A stretch of 64,000 nt of DNA, from NCBI GenBank assembly GCA_000320605.2, contig KB445805.1:496001-560000 (forward strand), given 5' to 3'. Below, piece by piece: positions 33,943 through 46,864 of this stretch (positions are counted from its first letter, which is position 1; each line of letters opens with the position of its first letter). A model generated the notes under the pieces. That model worked only from the letters and a program-made list of their open reading frames with translations, was not told the origin of the DNA and ran no database searches. The stretch comes from Gelatoporia subvermispora B (lineage: Eukaryota; Basidiomycota; Agaricomycetes; Polyporales; Gelatoporiaceae). Made by a program: the position numbers and the translations under genes.

Positions 33943-35853
33943 TCTATACCCTGTGCTTTCTCGTTTCGTGTAACGGCGTCTCCTTCCATGCAAGCGGTAA
34001 TGTAATAGACATACCACCGGTGTATCAAATACCCTCGCACTCAGCGGGCCTGCGCGGACCGTGCCCAGAACCACCTTCGCTGTTCGTTCGTCATGGATGA
34101 GTGCATCGGAGTGCCTCGTCAGCTCAGTGAACGCCCAGAAAACTTCACGAGTACGTTTTTTTTCCAGTGCGCGTGTGCCTTCGGCGTTGGCGGGTGTGTC
34201 CTACCCGCGAGAGCGCGCACCTTCGTCTGGATCTCGGTGAGCAAAACCGAATGCAGCCTTTTCCCGCTGCTCCCACAAGTTCTGGCCCCCGTACAGAGGG
34301 TACTCGCAGAGATCCTCACGCCACCGCCGCCCCCTGGGCACCAAACCTGCTTTAGGAAGTGCAGAAGCCCTGGCGAGGATCAACTGAAGCTGCCTTTGCA
34401 GGGTCGCTCCTGGCAACGAGCATCCTCTCGAGCCCGCCCGGAGGCATGGCGTTGGAGAAGGCGTGCTCGCGGCGCTTGACCTTGACCACCCGTCAGGGTA
34501 CCGCTAGCGTACGGCAGACCAGAACACGTTCTGGTCGACGGAGCTGTGGTGCACCGACGAGTTCTCAAGCATTGCGCCAGCGTTGAGCTCCGCTAATAGT
34601 ACATGTGCGATGTCAGCAGACAAATTGCACTGCGTGAGACGAGCCTAGCGCGCTCGGACCTACAGTGCGCAGGCGAAGCTAATTCCACCGCCTCACCGCC
34701 TCCATTCCCATGCGGAACAGTCGAACAATTCTCCCGTGTAGTGTTGTAATTTTGTCTCCAGGCACGCGCAGTGCAGCACACGGTGCAAAGCCTTCCCTAC
34801 AAATTCGCTGTCGGGTTCCACTTGACTTGGCATGGATCCCGCAGGACGATCTTTACAACGTAAAGTAACAGGTACAGCGGCGCGAGACTGCTTATGCGCG
34901 TCTCCGACCATGTCGTGTCTTTCATCCGAGGGTCAAATATCGCCGCCGCGGTCGTCCGTCTGCAGAACGGAAATTTGAGGACAACGTCTGCTGAGCCTGC
35001 GTTTGCGCGAAAACAACACAGGTCCGCACTGGCCCGTGTCCCCGCGCTAGCCGATCCTGCGGGTCAAACCTGTCTGATTAGCTGAGTCACTGGCAGATGT
35101 GCTCGATAGACGATTCAGCGCGCGAAGGCAGGGTCCCGACATCTGCATCTGCCGCGCTCCGATCTCGCCCTCCCGCGCGCCAGCCCAGCCAGCGGAAGAT
35201 TGCAGCATCATTCTCCACCAGCCCTGACCATCCCGACATGACTCAAACCCGACACATTGCCCGTGAAATAGGAAGCGAAATACGCCATGCGAGGGACTCT
35301 CTGCGCTTACGACCCTGCACGCCCTGCCCGCGACTGTGAGGGTGCTGTTAGTGAGGTGAGCTAGATTTGTTCTCCAGCGGCTTTCGGGGTACTAACTGTA
35401 CTTTCGTCGGCATTTTATGACGATTGACGCCGTGACATGTATGTTTGCGCCCAGGACGGGGTAATTCCTCGAATGTCAGAATGTGCCAAATAAACCTGAA
35501 TCCCGCAATATTATTGGTCTGACTTGGTTCGACGTTTTGACCGAAAGCCTTGTGCTTGAACGTCTGCTGAGCACTTGGTTTGTATCCTGGCAAACTGTAA
35601 TGCCCTTTGACCAGGAACCGATCGATGATGAGAAGGATGATCGCGCTAATGTGAAGTCCGATGATTTTTTGAAGAGTGCATGATGAAAACAGTGAAGTGC
35701 CAGTACTACCAGCGTCACCCGGCGACTGCAACGCGTGGGTCGACTGGAACGCTAACGGCAGTTCCATTGCCCTAATCTGCACACGATCTACAGCGTCAGA
35801 ACGAGCGTCAAAAAGGCGTCGCTGCCCTGCAGAGTCATGTCCAGCGCTGACGC
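33943..35853. other. Intergenic, 1.9 kb, between convergent genes
   Basis: Lies between the end of the phosphatase gene and the end of the minus-strand CRAL-TRIO gene. Short frames at about 34090-34600 have some protein-like stretches but no consistent gene model or motif; a decayed gene is possible. The rest shows nothing. Confidence 0.4.
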
Positions 35854-37449
35854 TCAAGGCCCGCGCTCCAGAGCCCTCGAGGGCGGCCAGGCGAGCCTCA
35901 TAAGGAGCCACGCGGGCCGCCAGCGCCTGGCTCGCGCGCTGCGTGCGCACAGGACGACGAGGACTGCCAAGACGAGTACGAGCCCCGCCCGGACACCCGC
36001 GCCCCACCGCGCCCACCATAGCCGCGCGAGTGTCCAGAGCAGGTCGCGCTTCCGCCGGCGGCCGTGGCGCAGCGTTGGCGTCGATGACCTCACGGAAACG
36101 GGGTAGCCGTAGAATGGGTTCGACGAGGACGTCGGCGAGATGGTCGCGGCGGAGCGCGCATGTGCGTTCGCGCTCGATGATGTTGGCGCTGAAGGCGCGC
36201 CTGCTGTGGCCGCTGCTGGAGAGGCGGGTCGAGGCTCTTGCTCCGCGGCGAGATCTTCGACGGGGACGTAGGCACGTAAGGGGTCCCCCAGCTGCGCGAG
36301 CGCGGGGAGCGCCCCGCCGAATTCTGCAAAGGGACTGTCGAGTGAGTGCGCATATCGTATAGAGATGCGGATCGCGGCGCACCGGAGGGCAGGGACGACG
36401 GCGCGAAAAGCGCCCGAAGCTCTTCGCTGGTGAGGAAGAAGACCTTGGAGAGGGCGGAGGCAGGCAGCGCGCGTCTAATTCCGCATACGGGTCAGTCAAG
36501 CATCGATTTGGCCGGGGGAACAGTGGACAGACTTGGCGAGGCTCCACAGACCCGAGTGGGCCCACGTGTAATTCAATATGAAGGCTGCAGCAAGGAACAA
36601 ACGCCGAGTCACTGGTCATCGGCGGGCACTCGAGGCTTCCGAAGGCACGGGGACGTACTGGCCGCGAGCATCCCTGGAAAACGTGGCAGCAGATCGTAGA
36701 CGAACCACGATACGAAGTCAACGTGTTGCTGCTTCGCTGTCAGCCGATGAGCCGAACGTGCGTTACGGGTGGGCGTACCGCGCATTGGAAGGTGACACCC
36801 TGGATGTCGAGCAGGGCAACGTATTGCAAGATAGGTTGCGTGACAGCGCGGCTGGGGCAGTCGTTGCTGTCGTTTAAAGTCTTGAGATGCACACGGAGTA
36901 GCTCCATGGTATTTGCAACCGACTGTCTCAGACCTTCCGAGTTGTCTCCAAAAGCCCGCACTTCCATGTAGACAATGGGGCGACCGAACGGGTCGCGAAC
37001 GTCGGACGGAAGGCACTTCAGAACAGGACAAGGGGTATAGTGCGCGCACTCCGGCAGTGTGTTCAGGCGCCATATTAGAGACCTACGGGCGGATTCCAGG
37101 GCAAACGAAACGATGAACTTGTCGCGCTGCAAATAGAATATTCAGCCTAGTCTGAATTGCTTCCGGTACAGCGGGTAAGATCCCGGGATACCTTGAGTAT
37201 ACGGAACAGCGAATCTATCTCAAAGAAGTATGGGCATTGTTAAGACTGATCTATGACGTGCATACCTGTGTCTTCCAACCATTCTCGAGCCCTGGTCTCG
37301 CTCCGCTGTCCTAAGCTCAGCTCGTTGACGACGTCAGGCAGGATGTCGTGAATGAGGGTGTCCTGAAGGGCTCGGACGGTCTCCAGGTGCTCTTCGTAGA
37401 GCTTATCTAACTGGTCCTTGTATTCGCGTAAGGAATCATGTATGGACAT
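35854..37449 (-). CDS. CRAL-TRIO (Sec14-like) protein with C-terminal membrane anchor
   Basis: Seven exons on the minus strand (37449-37266, 37214-37192, 37126-36779, 36728-36659, 36584-36533, 36474-36383, 36323-35854) total 413 codons (412 aa). The CRAL-TRIO N-helix region starts near LFRILKRDKF (63-72), and the lipid-binding domain contains DPFGRPIVYMEVR, LLDIQGV, PRFPGMLAATF, ILNYTWAHSGLW and LPASALSKVFFLTS, in the order found in fungal Sec14-like proteins. A linker rich in Ala, Ser and Pro follows, then a single hydrophobic segment (about 369-382) near the C-terminus with Arg on both sides, as in a tail-anchored protein. It probably moves or presents a lipid at a membrane. Exon 2 is only 23 nt. 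Intron 5 uses a gtctgt donor, and the acceptor of exon 4 could be three bases upstream. Confidence 0.85.
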
Positions 37450-38565
37450 GTATGGCGGTGAGCAAAGCTTGGACGTTGGGGATGTCCTACTACGCGTTGG
37501 TGGCTGTTGTCTCGTGCACGTGAAACTCGAAAGTGCGCTTCTCAATTAGGCATCTACGAACGCCCGCTGGTTCCGCTAGCGCTCGCGTGGCGGCGGGCGC
37601 CCAGACGCAATTTGTAGTGAGGAAGATCTTCACCGAGTTCTGCATGAACGATGACAAGTGATCGTGAAGCACTGAATGTAGCATGGAATGCAGGAAACCT
37701 TCAGATGCTCGGTAGCGCAAATGCTTTCGATGACTGTGCTCTGTAGTGAATGTGATCCATCATTCCATGCAGGCAATTGCGATTTTCCGCCATGATCCGA
37801 TTGCACAGCGCCGATGTACCGTATACTACCTGCCCACCTATACGCACTAAGAAAAGTTTTGCGCCATCGTCTCGGCATATGTTACGTACGTATTTCTCAA
37901 GTTGGAGCGTATTTGATAACGACTTCCGACGAGTCCACCATATTGATTCTGTGGCGCGTGAACACCGCCGCCACCGTCCATGCCGTTGGTTGGATTCCAT
38001 TTATCATAGGATATTCCGTCTCATGGGGCATAATCAAGATGTCTGTCCCGGCCTGTCTCCGAGCTACACGTAAGGGTGAGCTTCCCAATGAAAGGAGATC
38101 AACCGAACATTGATTGAACCAATCGTTGTGATGTTCGGTGGGGCTCTGCCGAGCGGCCTTGCACCATCTCTGCACAACCCCCTGAATTCATTGGGATTGA
38201 GCGTCAGGACGTGCTGCCATAACGACCAGCAAGTATGCTCTACCATTTGAGTGTATGTGCCTTCTCCTTCCTTCCTCGCCCCGCGTCCTGTAAAGCCGTA
38301 ATCGAACTCGAGGAACACTTGGGACGGCCCATAATGATTACACTTTGCATGTGGAATATTACATGGTACACACTTACAGACCCATGAGCGACCAAACAGC
38401 TGATAGCAATAATGATATACACAAACACACATGCGGAGGGTATGCGAATAAGTCTAGATGCGTTTCGTCCCAAAGGAAAAGCAGAAAAGTGAGTGCGCGA
38501 GCAAGTAACGACATATTATATGGCTACACGGGGTGCGAGAAGAGAAAATATGGTGAGAAGACTGA
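37450..38565. other. Intergenic, 1.1 kb, no supported gene
   Basis: Lies between the start of the CRAL-TRIO gene and the end of adenylate cyclase, both minus strand. Several minus-strand frames follow each other here (38432-38064, 38175-37897, 38000-37701, 37720-37490), but they cannot be joined by credible splice sites into a recognisable protein. Confidence 0.4.
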
Positions 38566-41500
38566 CTACCTGGGTGAGTATAAAATCGACATGACCTGCT
38601 GCATCACCTCCTGTGCGTCTGCACCCATGCTCGACCGGAACGCGACGTCGAGCGCCAGCTTCGCCAGCGCGTTGTCAATCCGCTGCGACAGCGAGTCGAG
38701 CAGCAGCATCAGGTCCGCGTCGGACGCGTTGGTCACTTGTGGTAAGATGAGGTTAGGGTCGCCATAAATAACAGCAGAGGGGTCGTAGCCATCCGGGGGT
38801 GGCTGAGGGCAGGGTGTCGCAGTGCTACCTTTGCGCACAGGCAGCGGGCGGAAGATTCGTCCGGAGGTAAGCGCCTCAAGGCGCACGCAAAGCAGACCCA
38901 GCTCGCGCATCTGCTCCACGCTGAAGTGCACGCGCGAGCCCGACACGGTAGGCTGCGCGTCCGGGAGCTCGAGCCCATGCCGCCCCTCAAGCCCCTTTGG
39001 GTACACGACCGACAGCATCTCGGGGATCTCAATTCCCTTGAGCTTCGTCTCGCCGAGCGGGATCACCACGGGTTCCATCCGGCGGACCGTCTCGATCGCC
39101 TGCGCGGGCTGGAGGTACGACTGCTCCGTCTCCGGCTCCGTTTCGAAGATACGCGCGTTGATCTCGCGGATCACCTCCGCGCTGCACATGATCTGCCCGC
39201 CTGCAGCGCTCCCGTTGATACGTGCAGAACGGTTGACCATCGGCCCGAAGTAGTCCATCCGGTGCGTGATAGGGTCCGGCTCGCACACGGGCTGGCCGCA
39301 GTGGATGCCCATGCGCACCGAGAGGCCGCGCGCGACGAGCTTGCCGGAGTCGTCGAATATCTCCTTGCCATCGTCGCACTCAAGAATCTCGAGCGGCCAC
39401 GAGAGTTCGAGCAGCTGCAGCTGCACACTCATGCACCACCACAGCGCCGAGAGCACGGTCGGAAACGAGCACATGAACGCGTCGCCTTCCGTCTTCACCT
39501 CGTACCCGCCGCAGAAGCGCAGCTGCCGCCGGAGTAGGTTGTTGTGCAGATTCATTGCCGTCGGCATCCCCGGGTTGACCTCCCATAGGTGCGTCGAGTT
39601 GCGGATGTCCGTGAATACCAGCGCGACGTGCCCGGTAGGCGGCGGCACCTCGACGTCTAGACGCGAGATGCCCCGGTTCGTGATGTCATCTTTCTTGCGT
39701 CGCCGTATGCTGTGATACGTCTCGTCGTCCAAGATCGAGTCCATCGTCTGCTGCCGCGACCGTGTCTGGCCCTTTTTGAAGAGGTCCGAGACAGAGATAA
39801 CCATGATCATCGTAGTACCCTCCGCACCGTAGCTGATGACGAAGTCCCGCAGCTTCTGCGCCGCGATCATGGGATCCGAGCGCGCCGAACGCGCAATGTC
39901 GACTGCGGTCTGTGGGCTCACGTATTTCCACAAGCCGATGTTTGCAATGATGACGAATTCATCCATCTCGGACAAATCATACACATGCACATCGGGCCGA
40001 GCATTGACGACAGGCAGCAATGGGTAGAATCCGAACGACCGGGAGACGTCCACCTCATCGTTGACAAAGCCTTTGGGCGAGACCCAGCCTTCTGCAGCGC
40101 GGATGCGCGACGTCTCGGCTCGTTCAAAGGGGTCGTGCTTCCGCGACAGCATCTTGGCGGTCCCCTGACGAGATATAACGGCGAGCGAGTCCCCGACGTT
40201 CGCGACGTACAAGCGCTTGTCGACCAGATACAGGACGATAGCAGATGCACCCGTGCGATCGCGCGACATCTCATGCACTATCCCGGCAGAGGTACCCGTG
40301 CTGACATGCGACATCTTCCGCTGGCCATTGGCGGAGTACAAATGGTCGTGCAGGTTCTTGTTGAGCCGCAGGAACGCACGCCGCAGCGCATCCCCGACTT
40401 CCTCGCCCTTCTGCTGTTTCAGCTTGCATAGTTCTTCCTGAAACACAGCGAGGAATTTGTCATGAAGGAACTTGTTCAGGGAAGGGTTGCTGCCAGAATG
40501 GGACGGGCGCCCGAACATCGCGAATACCGCTTCGTTCTTCTTATCCCGGAATTGCGGCTGAACGAGATCGAGCATGTTGATGCTTTCAGTCTTGCCTAAG
40601 GTATCCGCGATTCCATAGGCGAGCCCGATCACATCGGTGCTCGACGTGCGCACTCGCCTGGTCTCGTTCTCGTCCGGAATGTTCTCTGCCATTGCGGTTG
40701 TGACATCCATTAGCCCAAGAATCTTCAAATCCTTGAGCTCGGAGAAATCAGAGCGTGCTCGGGGTTCTGCATGATCTCGCGATAGTCGGTGCCCCTTGTC
40801 TGGCTTGATCTGAAGGCGTTTGTTGCCCGACAGATTCAGATAACGCAGCGTGGGATTGGTATTCCTGAGACAATGTTACGTGAGACCACTGATCTCTGTG
40901 ATGTGGAAAACCACTGACCAATTCCAGTCGAACTCCCAATTATGAATGTTGTATCGGAGTTCGTTGCTGCCGACGTCAAGAACCGCGAGGTTCTTCAGCT
41001 GGCCCAGAGCGGATGGTAGCGTTTGGAGTTTATTGCCATTCAGGAAGAGGACATCCAACTTCCTGAGGTAATGGAAATCGTCGACCGGAATAACACGGAT
41101 GTTGTTTCCGCTTAAATACAATTCCCGTAAGTGGATGAAGCTCTTGAAGAACGTGGGCGGAACTTCCTGAATGTCGTTGAAGGACAAATTCAGGACCCGG
41201 AGCTCTTTGAGCAAGGCAAGAGGATGCAGAACCACATCTGTCAACTGGTTCTCGCCCAAATAGAGTTTCTCGAGGGAATGTGCCAACGGCGGCACAAATC
41301 GACCGGTGATGGAGCTGGCGGAGGAGCCTTTGCGTTCCGGGTATATGAGCCGAGTCGTGGTGGATACGGGCTCGACAGATATGGATCCCGAGCTGACGGC
41401 GGTGTTCTGTGGGGATAGCAGTGGCCATGATGAAATGAGATTTGAGGTGGCGTTGATCCGCTGCAGTGAAGCGCAGTTCCAGAGTGTCTCCGGTAGTTCG

Positions 41501-44385
41501 GCCAGATCGTTGTTATGCGCTTCAAGCACCTCCAATCTTTGCAGCTTCCCTATACTAGTCGGCAGCGCATACAACTGGTTGTTCGAGCAAGATAGATGTC
41601 TGAGCTTGGTGAGGGATCCAATGGTATCGGGGAGAGACTTCAGCGAGTTGTGATCTACTCGCAGCGTCTGAAGGGCGGCGAGTTGTGCAAGGGCGAGCTC
41701 GTCAAGCGAAGAGAGCTTGGCCCAGGAGATGTCCAGAGAGGTGAGCTTGTATGGTTGGCCTAGTGGTCCGGGAACAAGCGTGAGTTGAGTGATATCGTTA
41801 TTTGATGCATCAAGAAGTTGTAGGGAGGGCCCGAAAGAGAGCTCGAGCGCGTGGATGGAGTTGTAGTCAGTGAAGATCTGCTCAACCTGAGGCAGCATAC
41901 AGACGAGGGAGATATCCGATATGCTATTCCGTCGGCAATCCAGCATGCGCAGCTTCTGTAGCCGCGAAACCTCGTATGGGAATTTCGAGACCTGGTTGCC
42001 TACTATGATGAGACGTTCCAGAGACAGCAGCTGGCCAATCTCTTCCGGGAGACTCTCAATCATGTTGAATGAGATGTCCAGGTCAACGAGACTAGTGATT
42101 TCGCTGACAACGGCGGGAAGGCGCCTGAACTTATTGTTCGAGATGTTCAGGTCCTTCAGCGCACGCAAGCGCGGGAAGTACCATGGGAGCTTCTCCATCC
42201 GATTATTCTGTACCTTCAGCGAACGCAGCTCGGGAATATAGTCGAGACCGGCATCATCTAGGTCCGCGATGCGGTTGCAAGAGATGTCTAGCCGGTGCAG
42301 TGAGCGACAATGCCGCACGCTCTGTGGTACTTTCTTCATCGCCATGTGAGATAACCGAAGCTCGCGAAGAGTCGAACAAGCCTGTATGAAATCAAGGGGG
42401 ATTTCGAGCATGGGATTACGGGAGAGGTTCAGTGAGACGATACCGTCCGCGTTTGGGTAGAGCACTATGGGAACGGTCCTCAGACTGCGTCCAGTGAGAT
42501 CGACCAAATCGAACGTGTCGAATTTGATCTCTTCGTCCTGCAATACATTCGGTCAAATTGCTCTTCAAACGCCTACATCCACAGAGGCTCACCGCCATTC
42601 CAAGGACATTGCTCTTGTAGACAAATTTCATGAGGAAGTGGATGTCGTCGGCGCCCAATAGATCGAGACCATCCATGACATCGTAACCTGCCTGTTCCAG
42701 TCGTCGTCTGACGATGTCCGCTGGTCGTTCTGTTTGTGCCAGCACTCGTTCTGCATCGAGCAGACTTAGCACAAATTACAAAGGAGGGTGTATCCACATA
42801 CCCCGTCCCCGTTCCTTCAGATACAGCCTATGTGTCTCCCGCTCTGGGTCCAGAAGTAGCTTCTTGTTAAGCTGTGGTGTGAGCTCCCCAACGGTTACAT
42901 CGAGCGTGATTGACACGACGTGATACGTATTGTCCGCCCGGTGTATGCGAATCTTATACTTTGTCTTGCTCGAGTATGCTGCCGGCTTCTCTCCAATCAC
43001 CGATAGCTTCTTCGGCCGCTTTCGCCTTGAACGCGTCCCGTTCATACCCGGGGAAATTGCTGGGACACCCTCGCTATCATTCGAGCTAGAGTAATCGGGA
43101 TCCTCCGCCTCCACACCTCCCGTCTCTACTGCCCAACTCTCTGGCGGGGCCCATGATGGCGAGTCCTCGTCCCCTTCCTTCCCTCCGTTCTGAGGTGGAA
43201 CACGTGTCTTCGGGGAGATCTTGCGGTTGTCGTAGGAATTCCCGCCTGGCGCGAGCTTACGGCCAGACGAAGGGCCGAACGGGTTGATGAAGATGGTTGA
43301 CGATCCGGCGGTCGGGTGCATGGAGGATACGTCCGAGCTGGACTGCTGCGAGTCGAACGCACTGCTAGGTGGACTGGCGTCTGCGGGTCCGGTAGGTATC
43401 GCGGAGAAGTCGATAATTCCGTCCATCTCGTCTAGCTTGATATCGACGATAGGTCTGACCGACTGAGGCGCGGCAGGTGGTGTGGGGGGTGGTGCCGTGG
43501 CAGTTCTCTTCTTCCCTCGCAACTTCTCCTTCCGCGACACTGGCGTCGGAGGGGATTGTATCGACGGGAACGATGTCGTGAAGTGGTCCGGCGATGGTAG
43601 TGGCGGGGCTTCTTCTGGAGGGAGAGAGGTCTCGGAACGAAGCCTGCTGCGCGAGCGTTTCCGTATGATGTTGGATATGATGTTTAAAGAGGACTTCGGC
43701 TTGCGGAGCTCCGAGGGCTGCCGCAGCGGTCGTAGTGAGCCTCCGCCATTGCTTGAAACCGTATGTTCGCTGCCGACATCTGACAGTCGGGTAGTGCTGA
43801 GGCCGAGGCTGGGCATAATAGGCTGCCGTGGTAAGGTGAATGAGTGCAAAGAAGGTTTCCCGGAGAAACCGAAGCTGCGCGTTTGCGACGGCGGCTTCGG
43901 TGGGGGTGTGGGCTGAAATGCATGTCAGAACATTCAATAGGAGGGCGCATACAGTGATAGAAAATCTGGCAAAGTCCATCCGCCTGTGGCGCCCACCAGA
44001 AGTTTGGGCACTGCCAAGCTACAGGTGGTTATCAATGCACCAGACAGCGAGGGCTCCACAATATAGACACTCCTCGCTCGTCCGCAGTTGTTGTATATTT
44101 GAGTACGACAGCTGGAGAATGTGGCCAGAAGCGATGAATTGATAAAGTACGCACCGGCTCTGGCTCATCCTCGGGCGCCAACCATGGTGCAATGATCAGG
44201 TTGTCCTCTCCCGTGGGAGGCGCATGCGGAACCAAGTCTTGGGGGAATATAAGATTTTGGGACAGCTCTGGGTCGACATGGTCTGGGATGGGGAGGGTGA
44301 TGGCGGAGGAGATGGACGACGACGGTCGATTGAAGGACATGCCGCTGGAGCGGGAGGACGAGGACCTGCTCGGGCGGGAGGACAT
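38566..44385 (-). CDS. Adenylate cyclase (RA, LRR, PP2C-like, class III cyclase)
   Basis: Makes cAMP for PKA signalling; membrane-associated and regulated by Ras and G alpha in fungi. Five exons on the minus strand (44385-44155, 43912-42802, 42750-42593, 42537-40919, 40864-38566) give 1806 codons (1805 aa), all junctions in phase. Domains in order: Ser/Pro-rich N-terminus; Ras-association-like region about 393-475 with the ERPADIVRRRLEQAGYD segment split by an intron; about 20 leucine-rich repeats (about 505-1060); a PP2C-like domain (about 1110-1400; GTSAGIV, DRTGASAIVLYLV, VANVGDSLAVI); and the class III catalytic domain from about 1450 with the metal-binding VFTDIRNSTHLWE, then KTEGDAFMCSF and VNRSARI. 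This is the standard fungal order. The start is uncertain: coding-like sequence continues upstream in frame. An AG/GT at the stop codon could be an alternative splice site. Confidence 0.93.
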
Positions 44386-44668
44386 CGCAGAGGCGTGCGC
44401 CGGCGTCGGCTGAGCGACGGCGTGGTCGTCGTGGAGGACGTCGAGGTCGTTGAAGGCGGCGGCGGGAGGTGGATGGCGGGCCTGGCAAGCCTGGCACTGC
44501 TTCCCTTCGACGTGCGCGCCCGCGCCCCACGTGCTCAGTTACATTGCATCCCAATTTGGACGACCACTTTCTCCGGCACAATATCCTCCTCCATATACCC
44601 GGCGGCTGCCATATGATCCTTTGAATTAATCTTTGTAGAATCTCAAATACGAGATCTCAAATCTCATC
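44386..44668. promoter_or_regulatory. Divergent promoter between adenylate cyclase and CDK8
   Basis: Only 283 bp separate the predicted start codons of these two divergent genes. The right end carries three close copies of an ATCTCAAAT-type motif (44638-44668), just before the CDK8 ATG. If the cyclase start lies farther upstream, the true intergenic distance is even shorter. Confidence 0.5.
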
Positions 44669-46864
44669 ATGCTTGACGAGCTCTCTTATGCCGCGAACGA
44701 CCCCATGCGCACATATCGGGCCAAGCGCGATTCCGCTCGCAAGCGCGTCACAGACAAGTACACCATCCTGGGATTCATCTCATCGGGGACATACGGACGT
44801 GTCTACAAGGCAGAAAGTAAGGATGATCGCGTCGTACACGCCATCAAGAAGTTTAAGCCGGACAAGGAGGGCGATGTCGTAACATACACAGGGATTAGCC
44901 AGAGTGCTATCCGTGAAATTGCGGTATGTTGGATGTTCTGCCTTGTTTTTTTGCCGATTGCGCACCACCTCCATTCATGACTACGCTGGAGCATACTTGC
45001 TCGCTAGAAGAGCGCAGCTTCTAGATGTCGACGAGCGGCTCGTGTGCGTTCGGGACGCTCGGGAGTCTATCACGGTATCTATCCAATGTCGCCGTCATTG
45101 GTGACATCCAGTGCACCTTGGCCCTCTGCAGCTATTCGGTGGGTGTCAGGCACACGTCGATTAATTTGATTCAGTGGCCTCCCTGCACGCGACTTCATGC
45201 GCGCGGGGCAGATCAACCCGAGTTCAGCTAGAGCGACAACAATCGCGTGGGACCTCTGGATGATGCCCCCGATTCCTCGAGCAGTGCAATTTCTAAGAAT
45301 CTTTCAGATGACCTCTGTCTCCTGTCTCCTGTCGACTGAGAGGACTGGCTAGCTTGCGAGGCGTCTATCTATCGCCGCAATGATCCATGATAGTGTGGAA
45401 TGCGATAGATGTGGTCGTAGTTGATACTCAATGAACACTCTGTCCCATTAAGTCATAGCTTCCTGGAGATTTTCGCATCTCGACTGCGTTTGTCAAAGTC
45501 ACATCAAATTAAACGGATCTCGGTGCTCATTCATCACTGCTTTCAGTTGAACAGGGAGATTTCGCACGAGAATGTTGTCGCATTGAAAGAAGTCATCTTG
45601 GAAGACAAGTCGATATACATGGTGTTCGAATATGCTGAGCATGACTTTCTGGTATGTCTATCTAGATACACGTCCTTTGAATTAGGCGCTCACGCCATCT
45701 ACACAGCAAGTTATCCATCATCATTCACAAACGTTACGCACCGGGCTTTCCATGCCTCTCTTGAAATCACTCACATATCAACTCCTGAATGGTCTATTGT
45801 ATTTACACAACGCGCATATCATTCATCGAGATCTCAAGCCAGCCAACATCTTGATCACATCCGCCGGCGTTGTTAAAATCGGTGATTTAGGCCTCGCACG
45901 ACTCACGTATCAGCCGCTGCAGCCATTGTTCGCCGGGGACAAAGTTGTTGTTACAATATGGTATCGCGCCCCCGAGCTTCTCCTAGGCGCGAAGCATTAC
46001 AATAAAGCGGTTGATATCTGGGCCGTGGGGTGCGTTGTTGCAGAGCTCGCGAGCCTCAGGCCGATATTCAAGGGCGAAGAAGCGAAGCTTGATTCGAAGA
46101 AGAACGTCCCGTTCCAGAAGGATCAGTTGCTCAGGATCTTTGAGGTACTCGGAACACCGCACGGTGCGTAACGGGTTTACCTGACGTCCGGCATTGTGGT
46201 TAATGAGCGCGGCAAGAGCGAGAATGGCCTGGGCTGAAAGACCTACCAGAATATCAGAACATGAAGCGGCTTGACTAGTCCGTTCTTATATTGACATTCC
46301 CAAGTACACCGTGTTGACGCATTTCTGCAGCTACGAGAATCATCTCCTGGAGTGGTGCAAATCGCGGCTTCGCCCTCAGCAAGGCGTTGACCTTCTACAG
46401 AAACTGTTCATCTATGACCCGGACAGACGCCTTACAGCACTCGATGCGCTGCGGCACCCCTGGTTCCAAGAGGATCCGATACCCGCAAAGAAGTGCGTAC
46501 CCATATCCCATATTTGTATAACGTTATGCATATACAGAGTGTACAGGCCCCGTGCTGATGACTACCTGTATCTGACAGCGTCTTCCAGTCTGTTCCCGCG
46601 AGCCAGATACCTCCACCCCGGCGAATTACGCACGACGAGGCGCCGTCGATGGTGCCGGTGGCCGCTGCCAATTCGCAGACACATGCCCAGATTGCCCAGG
46701 CCCAGGCCCAAGCAGCCGCGCACCTGTCGCAGCAATTCATGGGTTCGCACCCGCTTTCCCAGCAATCAGGACGGGCGGGGAGCGTCGCGAGCTTCGCCAG
46801 CTTGAGCGGGGGGACCGCCGCAGGCGGGAGTGGGCACCCGCGCAAGAAGACGCGGATGGGGTGA
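44669..46864 (+). CDS. Cyclin-dependent kinase 8 (Mediator kinase, Srb10/Ssn3 type)
   Basis: Six exons (44669-44923, 45547-45651, 45707-46163, 46217-46277, 46331-46492, 46579-46864) sum to 442 codons (441 aa). Kinase motifs: glycine loop SSGTYGRVY, catalytic lysine in [15 protein letters not shown] (160-166), DLG at 180-182, [21 protein letters not shown], and the C-terminal [27 protein letters not shown] block that is diagnostic for fungal CDK8. The SQSAIRE helix stands where other CDKs have PSTAIRE. CDK8 with cyclin C forms the Mediator kinase module and phosphorylates RNA polymerase II and transcription factors in the nucleus. The C-terminal tail has an Ala/Gln run and a basic end that may be a nuclear signal. 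Intron 1 is about 620 nt, far longer than the others. Confidence 0.93.

Noticed and set aside
35348..36721. 457-codon open frame on the minus strand
   Set aside because: It crosses the CRAL-TRIO gene in the wrong frames; the spliced seven-exon model on the same strand contains the conserved motifs and sums to whole codons.
39712..40431. 239-codon open frame antisense to adenylate cyclase
   Set aside because: Shadow of the PP2C-like/cyclase exon in GC-rich DNA.
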